Source of the DNA: CAYVAP01 sp964343195
Lineage (GTDB): Bacteria; Bacteroidota; Bacteroidia; J057
Direction of reading: 5' to 3'
DNA: 32,537 nt
NCBI GenBank assembly: GCA_964343195.1
Contig: CAYFIR010000071.1
Span: 1-32,537, forward strand
Positions within the stretch are counted from its first letter, which is position 1, and each line of letters starts with the position of its first letter. Position numbers and translations under genes: made by a program. Below, piece by piece: positions 32,490 through 32,537 of this stretch. The notes beneath the pieces are model-generated. The model saw only the letters and a list, made by a program, of their open reading frames with translations, made no database searches and had not been told where the DNA came from.

Positions 32490-32537
32490 CGCAAATGGAT
32501 TTTTAATACATGATTTCTGAAAGTGCTATGTCGCCTT

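Overview
The window looks like a chromosomal segment of a Bacteroidota bacterium, most likely a member of the Saprospiria/Lewinella-like group. This is an inference from gene content and signals, since no marker gene was searched. The clues are: -7 promoter elements of the Bacteroidota type (TATATTTG before tRNA-Leu and before glmM); a Bacteroidota-type phosphohexomutase (GGEGNGG motif); a protein opening like the DUF3843 family; a small orphan protein of the kind found in that phylum; an AurF-like diiron oxygenase next to a KAS III enzyme; and moderate GC coding DNA with weak Shine-Dalgarno sites. No rRNA, CRISPR array, transposase or phage gene was seen.

Layout. Positions 1-600 hold a tRNA-Leu(CAG) on the minus strand with its own promoter and terminator. 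Just beyond its 3' side lie two unrelated gene scraps, one AT-rich and one GC-rich, which look like the worn edge of an inserted island. From 742 to 6366 come an exported protein, an NAD(P)-binding DUF2867 protein, and a minus-strand set tsaE - alanine dehydrogenase - DUF3843-like protein. Positions 6367-7069 are mostly non-coding, with a possible 60-residue gene followed by a 14-bp hairpin. From 7070 to 12897 the plus strand carries a small conserved protein, glyA, an exported protein, tatC, a MITE-like repeat, and an aromatic-amino-acid-decarboxylase-like enzyme. From 12908 to 18489 the minus strand carries folK, a UbiA-like membrane protein, a methyltransferase and a large exported GH2 beta-galactosidase. 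sppA (18603-20375) is divergent from folK.

Positions 20376-22119 are the most irregular part: a heptamer tandem array, an unrecognised 196-residue protein, a frameshifted lipoprotein gene, and two palindromic repeat structures. On the minus strand at 22120-26380 an AurF-like diiron oxygenase, a KAS III homologue (joined by an ATGA overlap) and an FdhF/YdeP-type molybdopterin oxidoreductase form a co-directional set. This is the best candidate for an uncharacterised small-molecule pathway. glmM (minus) and a DcyD/ACC-deaminase-like enzyme (plus) are divergent. msrB, an aldo/keto reductase, a second heptamer array and a sensor histidine kinase without a visible response regulator close the window.

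Most genes are housekeeping: one-carbon and folate metabolism (glyA, folK), tRNA modification (tsaE), protein export and quality (tatC, sppA, msrB) and cell-wall precursor supply (glmM). The unusual material sits in the intergenic DNA and in the oxygenase/ketosynthase pair.
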